A DNA stretch of 64,000 nucleotides, taken from assembly GCF_004210375.1 (NCBI RefSeq), contig NC_134825.1, forward strand, positions 1,302,001-1,366,000. The letters are read 5' to 3'. Shown here one piece after another: positions 35,601 through 50,600 of the stretch. The first letter of the stretch is position 1. Each line of letters starts with the position of its first letter. The position numbers and the translations under genes are program-made. The notes under the pieces were generated by a model. That model saw only the letters and a program-made list of their open reading frames with translations, ran no database searches and was not told the DNA's origin. The stretch is from Tachypleus tridentatus. Taxonomy: Eukaryota; Arthropoda; Merostomata; Xiphosura; Limulidae.

Positions 35601-38600
35601 AACACCAATTTACTGTACGACTGAAGGTTTCAGTATGCTGTACTGATAGTCCAAACAACACCAATTTACTGTACGACTGAAGGTTTCAGTATGCTGTACT
35701 GATAGTCCAAACAACACCAATTTACTGTACGACTGAAGGTTTCAGTATGCTGTACTGATAGTCCAAACAACACCAATTTACTGTACGACTGAAGGTTTCA
35801 GTATGCTGTACTGATAGTCCAAACAACACCAATTTACTGTACGACTGAAGGTTTCAGTATGCTGTACTGATAGTCCAAACAACACCAATTTACTGTACGA
35901 CTGAAGGTTTCAGTATGCTGTACTGATAGTCCAAACAACACCAATTTACTGTACGACTGAAGGTTTCAGTATGCTGTACTGATAGTCCAAACAACACCAA
36001 TTTACTGTACGACTGAAGGTTTCAGTATGCTGTACTGATAGTCCAAACAACACCAATTTACTGTACGACTGAAGGTTTCAGTATGCTGTACTGATAGTCC
36101 AAACAACACCAATTTACTGTACGACTGAAGGTTTCAGTATGCTGTACTGATAGTCCAAACAACACCAATTTACTGTACGACTGAAGGTTTCAGTATGCTG
36201 TACTGATAGTCCAAACAACACCAATTTACTGTACGACTGAAGGTTTCAGTATGCTGTACTGATAGTCCAAACAACACCAATTTACTGTACGACTGAAGGT
36301 TTCAGTATGCTGTACTGATAGTCCAAACAACACCAATTTACTGTACGACTGAAGGTTTCAGTATGCTGTACTGATAGTCCAAACAACACCAATTTACTGT
36401 ACGACTGAAGGTTTCAGTATGCTGTACTGATAGTCCAAACAACACCAATTTACTGTACGACTGAAGGTTTCAGTATGCTGTACTGATAGTCCAAACAACA
36501 CCAATTTACTGTACGACTGAAGGTTTCAGTATGCTGTACTGATAGTCCAAACAACACCAATTTACTGTACGACTGAAGGTTTCAGTATGCTGTACTGATA
36601 GTCCAAACAACACCAATTTACTGTACGACTGAAGGTTTCAGTATGCTGTACTGATAGTCCAAACAACACCAATTTACTGTACGACTGAAGGTTTCAGTAT
36701 GCTGTACTGATAGTCCAAACAACACCAATTTACTGTACGACTGAAGGTTTCAGTATGCTGTACTGATAGTCCAAACAACACCAATTTACTGTACGACTGA
36801 AGGTTTCAGTATGCTGTACTGATAGTCCAAACAACACCAATTTACTGTACGACTGAAGGTTTCAGTATGCTGTACTGATAGTCCAAACAACACCAATTTA
36901 CTGTACGACTGAAGGTTTCAGTATGCTGTACTGATAGTCCAAACAACACCAATTTACTGTACGACTGAAGGTTTCAGTATGCTGTACTGATAGTCCAAAC
37001 AACACCAATTTACTGTACGACTGAAGGTTTCAGTATGCTGTACTGATAGTCCAAACAACACCAATTTACTGTACGACTGAAGGTTTCAGTATGCTGTACT
37101 GATAGTCCAAACAACACCAATTTACTGTACGACTGAAGGTTTCAGTATGCTGTACTGATAGTCCAAACAACACCAATTTACTGTACGACTGAAGGTTTCA
37201 GTATGCTGTACTGATAGTCCAAACAACACCAATTTACTGTACGACTGAAGGTTTCAGTATGCTGTACTGATAGTCCAAACAACACCAATTTACTGTACGA
37301 CTGAAGGTTTCAGTATGCTGTACTGATAGTCCAAACAACACCAATTTACTGTACGACTGAAGGTTTCAGTATGCTGTACTGATAGTCCAAACAACACCAA
37401 TTTACTGTACGACTGAAGGTTTCAGTATGCTGTACTGATAGTCCAAACAACACCAATTTACTGTACGACTGAAGGTTTCAGTATGCTGTACTGATAGTCC
37501 AAACAACACCAATTTACTGTACGACTGAAGGTTTCAGTATGCTGTACTGATAGTCCAAACAACACCAATTTACTGTACGACTGAAGGTTTCAGTATGCTG
37601 TACTGATAGTCCAAACAACACCAATTTACTGTACGACTGAAGGTTTCAGTATGCTGTACTGATAGTCCAAACAACACCAATTTACTGTACGACTGAAGGT
37701 TTCAGTATGCTGTACTGATAGTCCAAACAACACCAATTTACTGTACGACTGAAGGTTTCAGTATGCTGTACTGATAGTCCAAACAACACCAATTTACTGT
37801 ACGACTGAAGGTTTCAGTATGCTGTACTGATAGTCCAAACAACACCAATTTACTGTACGACTGAAGGTTTCAGTATGCTGTACTGATAGTCCAAACAACA
37901 CCAATTTACTGTACGACTGAAGGTTTCAGTATGCTGTACTGATAGTCCAAACAACACCAATTTACTGTACGACTGAAGGTTTCAGTATGCTGTACTGATA
38001 GTCCAAACAACACCAATTTACTGTACGACTGAAGGTTTCAGTATGCTGTACTGATAGTCCAAACAACACCAATTTACTGTACGACTGAAGGTTTCAGTAT
38101 GCTGTACTGATAGTCCAAACAACACCAATTTACTGTACGACTGAAGGTTTCAGTATGCTGTACTGATAGTCCAAACAACACCAATTTACTGTACGACTGA
38201 AGGTTTCAGTATGCTGTACTGATAGTCCAAACAACACCAATTTACTGTACGACTGAAGGTTTCAGTATGCTGTACTGATAGTCCAAACAACACCAATTTA
38301 CTGTACGACTGAAGGTTTCAGTATGCTGTACTGATAGTCCAAACAACACCAATTTACTGTACGACTGAAGGTTTCAGTATGCTGTACTGATAGTCCAAAC
38401 AACACCAATTTACTGTACGACTGAAGGTTTCAGTATGCTGTACTGATAGTCCAAACAACACCAATTTACTGTACGACTGAAGGTTTCAGTATGCTGTACT
38501 GATAGTCCAAACAACACCAATTTACTGTACGACTGAAGGTTTCAGTATGCTGTACTGATAGTCCAAACAACACCAATTTACTGTACGACTGAAGGTTTCA

Positions 38601-41600
38601 GTATGCTGTACTGATAGTCCAAACAACACCAATTTACTGTACGACTGAAGGTTTCAGTATGCTGTACTGATAGTCCAAACAACACCAATTTACTGTACGA
38701 CTGAAGGTTTCAGTATGCTGTACTGATAGTCCAAACAACACCAATTTACTGTACGACTGAAGGTTTCAGTATGCTGTACTGATAGTCCAAACAACACCAA
38801 TTTACTGTACGACTGAAGGTTTCAGTATGCTGTACTGATAGTCCAAACAACACCAATTTACTGTACGACTGAAGGTTTCAGTATGCTGTACTGATAGTCC
38901 AAACAACACCAATTTACTGTACGACTGAAGGTTTCAGTATGCTGTACTGATAGTCCAAACAACACCAATTTACTGTACGACTGAAGGTTTCAGTATGCTG
39001 TACTGATAGTCCAAACAACACCAATTTACTGTACGACTGAAGGTTTCAGTATGCTGTACTGATAGTCCAAACAACACCAATTTACTGTACGACTGAAGGT
39101 TTCAGTATGCTGTACTGATAGTCCAAACAACACCAATTTACTGTACGACTGAAGGTTTCAGTATGCTGTACTGATAGTCCAAACAACACCAATTTACTGT
39201 ACGACTGAAGGTTTCAGTATGCTGTACTGATAGTCCAAACAACACCAATTTACTGTACGACTGAAGGTTTCAGTATGCTGTACTGATAGTCCAAACAACA
39301 CCAATTTACTGTACGACTGAAGGTTTCAGTATGCTGTACTGATAGTCCAAACAACACCAATTTACTGTACGACTGAAGGTTTCAGTATGCTGTACTGATA
39401 GTCCAAACAACACCAATTTACTGTACGACTGAAGGTTTCAGTATGCTGTACTGATAGTCCAAACAACACCAATTTACTGTACGACTGAAGGTTTCAGTAT
39501 GCTGTACTGATAGTCCAAACAACACCAATTTACTGTACGACTGAAGGTTTCAGTATGCTGTACTGATAGTCCAAACAACACCAATTTACTGTACGACTGA
39601 AGGTTTCAGTATGCTGTACTGATAGTCCAAACAACACCAATTTACTGTACGACTGAAGGTTTCAGTATGCTGTACTGATAGTCCAAACAACACCAATTTA
39701 CTGTACGACTGAAGGTTTCAGTATGCTGTACTGATAGTCCAAACAACACCAATTTACTGTACGACTGAAGGTTTCAGTATGCTGTACTGATAGTCCAAAC
39801 AACACCAATTTACTGTACGACTGAAGGTTTCAGTATGCTGTACTGATAGTCCAAACAACACCAATTTACTGTACGACTGAAGGTTTCAGTATGCTGTACT
39901 GATAGTCCAAACAACACCAATTTACTGTACGACTGAAGGTTTCAGTATGCTGTACTGATAGTCCAAACAACACCAATTTACTGTACGACTGAAGGTTTCA
40001 GTATGCTGTACTGATAGACAAACAGCACCAATTTACTGTACGACTGAAGGTTTCAGTATGCTGTACTGATAGTCCAAACAACACCAATTTACTGTACGAC
40101 TGAAGGTTTCAGTATGCTGTACTGATAGTCCAAACAACACCAATTTACTGTACGACTGAAGGTTTCAGTATGCTGTACTGATAGTGCCAAACAACACCAA
40201 TTTACTGTACGACTGAAGGTTTCAGTATGCTGTACTGATAGTCCAAACAACACCAATTTACTGTACGACTGAAGGTTTCAGTATGCTGTACTGATAGTCC
40301 AAACAACACCAATTTACTGTACGACTGAAGGTTTCAGTATGCTGTACTGATAGTCCAAACAACACCAATTTACTGTACGACTGAAGGTTTCAGTATGCTG
40401 TACTGATAGTCCAAACAACACCAATTTACTGTACGACTGAAGGTTTCAGTATGCTGTACTGATAGTCCAAACAACACCAATTTACTGTACGACTGAAGGT
40501 TTCAGTATGCTGTACTGATAGTCCAAACAACACCAATTTACTGTACGACTGAAGGTTTCAGTATGCTGTACTGATAGTCCAAACAACACCAATTTACTGT
40601 ACGACTGAAGGTTTCAGTATGCTGTACTGATAGTCCAAACAACACCAATTTACTGTACGACTGAAGGTTTCAGTATGCTGTACTGATAGTCAGTATGCAA
40701 ACAACACCAATTTACTGTACGACTGAAGGTTTCAGTATGCTGTACTGATAGTCCAAACAACACCAATTTACTGTACGACTGAAGGTTTCAGTATGCTGTA
40801 CTGATAGTCCAAACAACACCAATTTACTGTACGACTGAAGGTTTCAGTATGCTGTACTGATAGTCCAAACAACACCAATTTACTGTACGACTGAAGGTTT
40901 CAGTATGCTGTACTGATAGTCCAAACAACACCAATTTACTGTACGACTGAAGGTTTCAGTATGCTGTACTGATAGTCCAAACAACACCAATTTACTGTAC
41001 GACTGAAGGTTTCAGTATGCTGTACTGATAGTCCAAACAACACCAATTTACTGTACGACTGAAGGTTTCAGTATGCTGTACTGATAGTCCAAACAACACC
41101 AATTTACTGTACGACTGAAGGTTTCAGTATGCTGTACTGATAGTCCAAACAACACCAATTTACTGTACGACTGAAGGTTTCAGTATGCTGTACTGATAGT
41201 CCAAACAACACCAATTTACTGTACGACTGAAGGTTTCAGTATGCTGTACTGATAGTCCAAACAACACCAATTTACTGTACGACTGAAGGTTTCAGTATGC
41301 TGTACTGATAGTCCAAACAACACCAATTTACTGTACGACTGAAGGTTTCAGTATGCTGTACTGATAGTCCAAACAACACCAATTTACTGTACGACTGAAG
41401 GTTTCAGTATGCTGTACTGATAGTCAAACAAACAACACCAATTTACTGTACGACTGAAGGTTTCAGTATGCTGTACTGATAGTCCAAACAACACCAATTT
41501 ACTGTACGACTGAAGGTTTCAGTATGCTGTACTGATAGTCCAAACAACACCAATTTACTGTACGACTGAAGGTTTCAGTATGCTGTACTGATAGTCCAAA

Positions 41601-44600
41601 CAACACCAATTTACTGTACGACTGAAGGTTTCAGTATGCTGTACTGATAGTCCAAACAACACCAATTTACTGTACGACTGAAGGTTTCAGTATGCTGTAC
41701 TGATAGTCCAAACAACACCAATTTACTGTACGACTGAAGGTTTCAGTATGCTGTACTGATAGTCCAAACAACACCAATTTACTGTACGACTGAAGGTTTC
41801 AGTATGCTGTACTGATAGTCCAAACAACACCAATTTACTGTACGACTGAAGGTTTCAGTATGCTGTACTGATAGTCCAAACAACACCAATTTACTGTACG
41901 ACTGAAGGTTTCAGTATGCTGTACTGATAGTCCAAACAACACCAATTTACTGTACGACTGAAGGTTTCAGTATGCTGTACTGATAGTCCAAACAACACCA
42001 ATTTACTGTACGACTGAAGGTTTCAGTATGCTGTACTGATAGTCCAAACAACACCAATTTACTGTACGACTGAAGGTTTCAGTATGCTGTACTGATAGTC
42101 CAAACAACACCAATTTACTGTACGACTGAAGGTTTCAGTATGCTGTACTGATAGTCCAAACAACACCAATTTACTGTACGACTGAAGGTTTCAGTATGCT
42201 GTACTGATAGTCCAAACAACACCAATTTACTGTACGACTGAAGGTTTCAGTATGCTGTACTGATAGTCCAAACAACACCAATTTACTGTACGACTGAAGG
42301 TTTCAGTATGCTGTACTGATAGTCCAAACAACACCAATTTACTGTACGACTGAAGGTTTCAGTATGCTGTACTGATAGTCCAAACAACACCAATTTACTG
42401 TACGACTGAAGGTTTCAGTATGCTGTACTGATAGTCCAAACAACACCAATTTACTGTACGACTGAAGGTTTCAGTATGCTGTACTGATAGTCCAAACAAC
42501 ACCAATTTACTGTACGACTGAAGGTTTCAGTATGCTGTACTGATAGTCCAAACAACACCAATTTACTGTACGACTGAAGGTTTCAGTATGCTGTACTGAT
42601 AGTCCAAACAACACCAATTTACTGTACGACTGAAGGTTTCAGTATGCTGTACTGATAGTCCAAACAACACCAATTTACTGTACGACTGAAGGTTTCAGTA
42701 TGCTGTACTGATAGTCCAAACAACACCAATTTACTGTACGACTGAAGGTTTCAGTATGCTGTACTGATAGTCCAAACAACACCAATTTACTGTACGACTG
42801 AAGGTTTCAGTATGCTGTACTGATAGTCCAAACAACACCAATTTACTGTACGACTGAAGGTTTCAGTATGCTGTACTGATAGTCCAAACAACACCAATTT
42901 ACTGTACGACTGAAGGTTTCAGTATGCTGTACTGATAGTCCAAACAACACCAATTTACTGTACGACTGAAGGTTTCAGTATGCTGTACTGATAGTCCAAA
43001 CAACACCAATTTACTGTACGACTGAAGGTTTCAGTATGCTGTACTGATAGTCCAAACAACACCAATTTACTGTACGACTGAAGGTTTCAGTATGCTGTAC
43101 TGATAGTCCAAACAACACCAATTTACTGTACGACTGAAGGTTTCAGTATGCTGTACTGATAGTCCAAACAACACCAATTTACTGTACGACTGAAGGTTTC
43201 AGTATGCTGTACTGATAGTCCAAACAACACCAATTTACTGTACGACTGAAGGTTTCAGTATGCTGTACTGATAGTCCAAACAACACCAATTTACTGTACG
43301 ACTGAAGGTTTCAGTATGCTGTACTGATAGTCCAAACAACACCAATTTACTGTACGACTGAAGGTTTCAGTATGCTGTACTGATAGTCCAAACAACACCA
43401 ATTTACTGTACGACTGAAGGTTTCAGTATGCTGTACTGATAGTCCAAACAACACCAATTTACTGTACGACTGAAGGTTTCAGTATGCTGTACTGATAGTC
43501 CAAACAACACCAATTTACTGTACGACTGAAGGTTTCAGTATGCTGTACTGATAGTCCAAACAACACCAATTTACTGTACGACTGAAGGTTTCAGTATGCT
43601 GTACTGATAGTCCAAACAACACCAATTTACTGTACGACTGAAGGTTTCAGTATGCTGTACTGATAGTCCAAACAACACCAATTTACTGTACGACTGAAGG
43701 TTTCAGTATGCTGTACTGATAGTCCAAACAACACCAATTTACTGTACGACTGAAGGTTTCAGTATGCTGTACTGATAGTCCAAACAACACCAATTTACTG
43801 TACGACTGAAGGTTTCAGTATGCTGTACTGATAGTCCAAACAACACCAATTTACTGTACGACTGAAGGTTTCAGTATGCTGTACTGATAGTCCAAACAAC
43901 ACCAATTTACTGTACGACTGAAGGTTTCAGTATGCTGTACTGATAGTCCAAACAACACCAATTTACTGTACGACTGAAGGTTTCAGTATGCTGTACTGAT
44001 AGTCCAAACAACACCAATTTACTGTACGACTGAAGGTTTCAGTATGCTGTACTGATAGTCCAAACAACACCAATTTACTGTACGACTGAAGGTTTCAGTA
44101 TGCTGTACTGATAGTCCAAACAACACCAATTTACTGTACGACTGAAGGTTTCAGTATGCTGTACTGATAGTCCAAACAACACCAATTTACTGTACGACTG
44201 AAGGTTTCAGTATGCTGTACTGATAGTCCAAACAACACCAATTTACTGTACGACTGAAGGTTTCAGTATGCTGTACTGATAGTCCAAACAACACCAATTT
44301 ACTGTACGACTGAAGGTTTCAGTATGCTGTACTGATAGTCCAAACAACACCAATTTACTGTACGACTGAAGGTTTCAGTATGCTGTACTGATAGTCCAAA
44401 CAACACCAATTTACTGTACGACTGAAGGTTTCAGTATGCTGTACTGATAGTCCAAACAACACCAATTTACTGTACGACTGAAGGTTTCAGTATGCTGTAC
44501 TGATAGTCCAAACAACACCAATTTACTGTACGACTGAAGGTTTCAGTATGCTGTACTGATAGTCCAAACAACACCAATTTACTGTACGACTGAAGGTTTC

Positions 44601-47600
44601 AGTATGCTGTACTGATAGTCCAAACAACACCAATTTACTGTACGACTGAAGGTTTCAGTATGCTGTACTGATAGTCCAAACAACACCAATTTACTGTACG
44701 ACTGAAGGTTTCAGTATGCTGTACTGATAGTCCAAACAACACCAATTTACTGTACGACTGAAGGTTTCAGTATGCTGTACTGATAGTCCAAACAACACCA
44801 ATTTACTGTACGACTGAAGGTTTCAGTATGCTGTACTGATAGTCCAAACAACACCAATTTACTGTACGACTGAAGGTTTCAGTATGCTGTACTGATAGTC
44901 CAAACAACACCAATTTACTGTACGACTGAAGGTTTCAGTATGCTGTACTGATAGTCCAAACAACACCAATTTACTGTACGACTGAAGGTTTCAGTATGCT
45001 GTACTGATAGTCCAAACAACACCAATTTACTGTACGACTGAAGGTTTCAGTATGCTGTACTGATAGTCCAAACAACACCAATTTACTGTACGACTGAAGG
45101 TTTCAGTATGCTGTACTGATAGTCCAAACAACACCAATTTACTGTACGACTGAAGGTTTCAGTATGCTGTACTGATAGTCCAAACAACACCAATTTACTG
45201 TACGACTGAAGGTTTCAGTATGCTGTACTGATAGTCCAAACAACACCAATTTACTGTACGACTGAAGGTTTCAGTATGCTGTACTGATAGTCCAAACAAC
45301 ACCAATTTACTGTACGACTGAAGGTTTCAGTATGCTGTACTGATAGTCCAAACAACACCAATTTACTGTACGACTGAAGGTTTCAGTATGCTGTACTGAT
45401 AGTCCAAACAACACCAATTTACTGTACGACTGAAGGTTTCAGTATGCTGTACTGATAGTCCAAACAACAAACAACACCAATTTACTGTACGACTGAAGGT
45501 TTCAGTATGCTGTACTGATAGTCCAAACAACACCAATTTACTGTACGACTGAAGGTTTCAGTATGCTGTACTGATAGTCCAAACAACACCAATTTACTGT
45601 ACGACTGAAGGTTTCAGTATGCTGTACTGATAGTCCAAACAACACCAATTTACTGTACGACTGAAGGTTTCAGTATGCTGTACTGATAGTCCAAACAACA
45701 CCAATTTACTGTACGACTGAAGGTTTCAGTATGCTGTACTGATAGTCCAAACAACACCAATTTACTGTACGACTGAAGGTTTCAGTATGCTGTACTGATA
45801 GTCCAAACAACACCAATTTACTGTACGACTGAAGGTTTCAGTATGCTGTACTGATAGTCCAAACAACACCAATTTACTGTACGACTGAAGGTTTCAGTAT
45901 GCTGTACTGATAGTCCAAACAACACCAATTTACTGTACGACTGAAGGTTTCAGTATGCTGTACTGATAGTCCAAACAACACCAATTTACTGTACGACTGA
46001 AGGTTTCAGTATGCTGTACTGATAGTCCAAACAACACCAATTTACTGTACGACTGAAGGTTTCAGTATGCTGTACTGATAGTCCAAACAACACCAATTTA
46101 CTGTACGACTGAAGGTTTCAGTATGCTGTACTGATAGTCCAAACAACACCAATTTACTGTACGACTGAAGGTTTCAGTATGCTGTACTGATAGTCCAAAC
46201 AACACCAATTTACTGTACGACTGAAGGTTTCAGTATGCTGTACTGATAGTCCAAACAACACCAATTTACTGTACGACTGAAGGTTTCAGTATGCTGTACT
46301 GATAGTCCAAACAACACCAATTTACTGTACGACTGAAGGTTTCAGTATGCTGTACTGATAGTCCAAACAACACCAATTTACTGTACGACTGAAGGTTTCA
46401 GTATGCTGTACTGATAGTCCAAACAACACCAATTTACTGTACGACTGAAGGTTTCAGTATGCTGTACTGATAGTCCAAACAACACCAATTTACTGTACGA
46501 CTGAAGGTTTCAGTATGCTGTACTGATAGTCCAAACAACACCAATTTACTGTACGACTGAAGGTTTCAGTATGCTGTACTGATAGTCCAAACAACACCAA
46601 TTTACTGTACGACTGAAGGTTTCAGTATGCTGTACTGATAGTCCAAACAACACCAATTTACTGTACGACTGAAGGTTTCAGTATGCTGTACTGATAGTCC
46701 AAACAACACCAATTTACTGTACGACTGAAGGTTTCAGTATGCTGTACTGATAGTCCAAACAACACCAATTTACTGTACGACTGAAGGTTTCAGTATGCTG
46801 TACTGATAGTCCAAACAACACCAATTTACTGTACGACTGAAGGTTTCAGTATGCTGTACTGATAGTCCAAACAACACCAATTTACTGTACGACTGAAGGT
46901 TTCAGTATGCTGTACTGATAGTCCAAACAACACCAATTTACTGTACGACTGAAGGTTTCAGTATGCTGTACTGATAGTCCAAACAACACCAATTTACTGT
47001 ACGACTGAAGGTTTCAGTATGCTGTACTGATAGTCCAAACAACACCAATTTACTGTACGACTGAAGGTTTCAGTATGCTGTACTGATAGTCCAAACAACA
47101 CCAATTTACTGTACGACTGAAGGTTTCAGTATGCTGTACTGATAGTCCAAACAACACCAATTTACTGTACGACTGAAGGTTTCAGTATGCTGTACTGATA
47201 GTCCAAACAACACCAATTTACTGTACGACTGAAGGTTTCAGTATGCTGTACTGATAGTCCAAACAACACCAATTTACTGTACGACTGAAGGTTTCAGTAT
47301 GCTGTACTGATAGTCCAAACAACACCAATTTACTGTACGACTGAAGGTTTCAGTATGCTGTACTGATAGTCCAAACAACACCAATTTACTGTACGACTGA
47401 AGGTTTCAGTATGCTGTACTGATAGTCCAAACAACACCAATTTACTGTACGACTGAAGGTTTCAGTATGCTGTACTGATAGTCCAAACAACACCAATTTA
47501 CTGTACGACTGAAGGTTTCAGTATGCTGTACTGATAGTCCAAACAACACCAATTTACTGTACGACTGAAGGTTTCAGTATGCTGTACTGATAGTACGACT

Positions 47601-50600
47601 GAAGGTTTCAGTATGCTGTACTGATAGTCCAAACAACACCAATTTACTGTACGACTGAAGGTTTCAGTATGCTGTACTGATAGTCCAAACAACACCAATT
47701 TACTGTACGACTGAAGGTTTCAGTATGCTGTACTGATAGTCCAAACAACACCAATTTACTGTACGACTGAAGGTTTCAGTATGCTGTACTGATAGTCCAA
47801 ACAACACCAATTTACTGTACGACTGAAGGTTTCAGTATGCTGTACTGATAGTCCAAACAACACCAATTTACTGTACGACTGAAGGTTTCAGTATGCTGTA
47901 CTGATAGTCCAAACAACACCAATTTACTGTACGACTGAAGGTTTCAGTATGCTGTACTGATAGTCCAAACAACACCAATTTACTGTACGACTGAAGGTTT
48001 CAGTATGCTGTACTGATAGTCCAAACAACACCAATTTACTGTACGACTGAAGGTTTCAGTATGCTGTACTGATAGTCCAAACAACACCAATTTACTGTAC
48101 GACTGAAGGTTTCAGTATGCTGTACTGATAGTCCAAACAACACCAATTTACTGTACGACTGAAGGTTTCAGTATGCTGTACTGATAGTCCAAACAACACC
48201 AATTTACTGTACGACTGAAGGTTTCAGTATGCTGTACTGATAGTCCAAACAACACCAATTTACTGTACGACTGAAGGTTTCAGTATGCTGTACTGATAGT
48301 CCAAACAACACCAATTTACTGTACGACTGAAGGTTTCAGTATGCTGTACTGATAGTCCAAACAACACCAATTTACTGTACGACTGAAGGTTTCAGTATGC
48401 TGTACTGATAGTCCAAACAACACCAATTTACTGTACGACTGAAGGTTTCAGTATGCTGTACTGATAGTCCAAACAACACCAATTTACTGTACGACTGAAG
48501 GTTTCAGTATGCTGTACTGATAGTCCAAACCACACCAATTTACTGCACGACTGAAGGTTTCAGTACTGTACTGATAGTCCAAACAACACCAATTTACTGT
48601 ACGACTGAAGGTTTCAGTATGCTGTACTGATAGTCCAAACAACACCAATTTACTGTACGACTGAAGGTTTCAGTATGCTGTACTGATAGTCCAAACAACA
48701 CCAATTTACTGTACGACTGAAGGTTTCAGTATGCTGTACTGATAGTCCAAACAACACCAATTTACTGTACGACTGAAGGTTTCAGTATGCTGTACTGATA
48801 GTCCAAACAACACCAATTTACTGTACGACTGAAGGTTTCAGTATGCTGTACTGATAGTCCAAACAACACCAATTTACTGTACGACTGAAGGTTTCAGTAT
48901 GCTGTACTGATAGTCCAAACAACACCAATTTACTGTACGACTGAAGGTTTCAGTATGCTGTACTGATAGTCCAAACAACACCAATTTACTGTACGACTGA
49001 AGGTTTCAGTATGCTGTACTGATAGTCCAAACAACACCAATTTACTGTACGACTGAAGGTTTCAGTATGCTGTACTGATAGTCCAAACGACACCAATTTA
49101 CTGTACGACTGAAGAAGGTTTCAGTATGCTGTACTGATAGTCCAAACAACACCAATTTACTGTACGACTGAAGGTTTCAGTATGCTGTACTGATAGTCCA
49201 AACAACACCAATTTACTGTACGACTGAAGGTTTCAGTATGCTGTACTGATAGTCCAAACAACACCAATTTACTGTACGACTGAAGGTTTCAGTATGCTGT
49301 ACTGATAGTCCAAACAACACCAATTTACTGTACGACTGAAGGTTTCAGTATGCTGTACTGATAGTCCAAACAACACCAATTTACTGTACGACTGAAGGTT
49401 TCAGTATGCTGTACTGATAGTCCAAACAACACCAATTTACTGTACGACTGAAGGTTTCAGTATGCTGTACTGATAGTCCAAACAACACCAATTTACTGTA
49501 CGACTGAAGGTTTCAGTATGCTGTACTGATAGTCCAAACAACACCAATTTACTGTACGACTGAAGGTTTCAGTATGCTGTACTGATAGTCCAAACAACAC
49601 CAATTTACTGTACGACTGAAGGTTTCAGTATGCTGTACTGATAGTCCAAACAACACCAATTTACTGTACGACTGAAGGTTTCAGTATGCTGTACTGATAG
49701 TCCAAACAACACCAATTTACTGTACGACTGAAGGTTTCAGTATGCTGTACTGATAGTCCAAACAACACCAATTTACTGTACGACTGAAGGTTTCAGTATG
49801 CTGTACTGATAGTCCAAACAACACCAATTTACTGTACGACTGAAGGTTTCAGTATGCTGTACTGATAGTCCAAACAACACCAATTTACTGTACGACTGAA
49901 GGTTTCAGTATGCTGTACTGATAGTCCAAACAACACCAATTTACTGTACGACTGAAGGTTTCAGTATGCTGTACTGATAGTCCAAACAACACCAATTTAC
50001 TGTACGACTGAAGGTTTCAGTATGCTGTACTGATAGTCCAAACAACACCAATTTACTGTACGACTGAAGGTTTCAGTATGCTGTACTGATAGTCCAAACA
50101 ACACCAATTTACTGTACGACTGAAGGTTTCAGTATGCTGTACTGATAGTCCAAACAACACCAATTTACTGTACGACTGAAGGTTTCAGTATGCTGTACTG
50201 ATAGTCAAACAAACAACACCAATTTACTGTACGACTGAAGGTTTCAGTATGCTGTACTGATAGTCCAAACAACACCAATTTACTGTACGACTGAAGGTTT
50301 CAGTATGCTGTACTGATAGTCCAAACAACACCAATTTACTGTACGACTGAAGGTTTCAGTATGCTGTACTGATAGTCCAAACAACACCAATTTACTGTAC
50401 GACTGAAGGTTTCAGTATGCTGTACTGATAGTCCAAACAACACCAATTTACTGTACGACTGAAGGTTTCAGTATGCTGTACTGATAGTCCAAACAACACC
50501 AATTTACTGTACGACTGAAGGTTTCAGTATGCTGTACTGATAGTCCAAACAACACCAATTTACTGTACGACTGAAGGTTTCAGTATGCTGTACTGATAGT